From NCBI GenBank assembly GCA_026398895.1, contig JAPLRZ010000031.1, positions 1 through 56,175 of the forward strand: a stretch of DNA of 56,175 nt, in the 5' to 3' direction. The stretch comes from Methylococcales bacterium (lineage in GTDB: Bacteria; Pseudomonadota; Gammaproteobacteria; Methylococcales; Methylomonadaceae). The notes beneath the pieces are model-generated. The model searched no databases and had not been told where the DNA came from. It worked only from the letters and a program-made list of their open reading frames with translations. The position numbers were made by a program, and so were the translations under genes. Below, piece after piece: positions 56,042-56,175 of the stretch (the stretch's first letter is position 1; every line of letters begins with the position of its first letter).

Positions 56042-56175
56042 CAGTGTTTTCAATCATCATTAGTTACTTTAAATTAAAATTGGTTAGCATGGTAAAAATA
56101 TCCATGTGCATTATCAACGGTAATAATTTTAAAAGCATTTCCAATAGCTATTAAAAGGTTATCAAATGTCCGAGC
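56042..56175 (-). mobile_element. IS630-type element, 3' end (cut by window edge)
   Basis: The tip CAGTGTTTTCAAT (56042-56054) is preceded by TA at 56040-56041 and matches the opposite-oriented tip at 123-135 exactly. After five variable bases, TTAGTTAC (56060-56067) also matches. The transposase stop lies 7 bases further in. The element continues past the right window edge. Confidence 0.7.
56074..56175 (-). CDS. IS630-type transposase, C-terminal fragment (runs off window)
   Basis: The last 33 residues before the stop are visible and end ITVDNAHGYFYHANQF. This resembles the usual IS630 transposase end, where a short helix is followed by aromatic-rich (Y/W-F-x-H-A/C-G/N) residues. The gene reads in the same direction as the fragment at the left edge. 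Only a search could confirm the family. Confidence 0.5.
   Translation of the reverse strand, partial: ARTFDNLLIAIGNAFKIITVDNAHGYFYHANQF

Overview
The window looks like chromosomal DNA of an AT-leaning Gammaproteobacterium. Supporting this are the dapA-bamC pair, the yraN-diaA-dolP cluster, a full-length single-chain PurL, lplT- and blc-type genes, and a Pil/Chp-type chemosensory operon. The genus cannot be fixed from sequence alone. The many small palindromic repeats and the long PstA/PstC variants would fit groups such as Methylococcales or Thiotrichales, but that is inference. Most genes are ordinary housekeeping genes. Both window edges lie inside the two ends of what appears to be one IS630-type insertion sequence, with matching terminal inverted repeats next to TA. 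This suggests the segment is a contig or island bounded by copies of that IS.

Layout. 1-7.1 kb: phosphate operon pstS-pstC-pstA-pstB-phoU (minus strand), with a Pho box before pstS and a terminator after pstS. 7.4-11.1 kb: a lipocalin, an FAD-linked oxidase, then dolP-, diaA- and yraN-like genes. 11.3-19.8 kb: a type IV pilus-style chemosensory operon (PilJ-like receptor, three CheW-like proteins, CheA/REC hybrid, PilH- and PilG-like regulators). 20.1-21.1 kb: wreck of a filamentous-haemagglutinin-type TpsA gene. 21.4-24.4 kb: a TPR membrane protein, two small proteins and a MoeB/ThiF-like enzyme. 24.5-26.6 kb: groES-groEL under a perfect CIRCE operator. 27-33.3 kb: small orphans, then dapA-bamC-purL. 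33.5-38.8 kb: a DEAD-box helicase and a type IIG-like restriction-modification enzyme. 39-40.9 kb: gltX and three tRNA genes (Ala, Glu, Glu). 41-47.1 kb: two DUF1566 paralogues facing an HscC-like Hsp70 operon whose J-domain protein is fused to an LplT-like transporter. 47.4-52.4 kb: a lipoprotein hydrolase, an MscS channel and a divergent lipoprotein. 52.4-56 kb: a Rep-type helicase, tRNA-Arg, a membrane P-loop protein and the second IS end.

Three signals go beyond routine annotation. First, the 41-47 kb module pairs a J-LplT fusion, whose J domain has RPD instead of HPD, with an HscC-like Hsp70 and two proteins sharing a new-looking N-terminal helical domain. Second, palindromic repeats have entered coding sequences without breaking them: the restriction enzyme, the haemagglutinin signal region, the MoeB-like C-terminus and possibly the J-protein linker. 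Third, a family of double-hairpin elements (GGAGT, hairpin, spacer, hairpin, ACTCC) has stems that vary in sequence but stay paired, and three copies sit inside longer unrelated inverted repeats.
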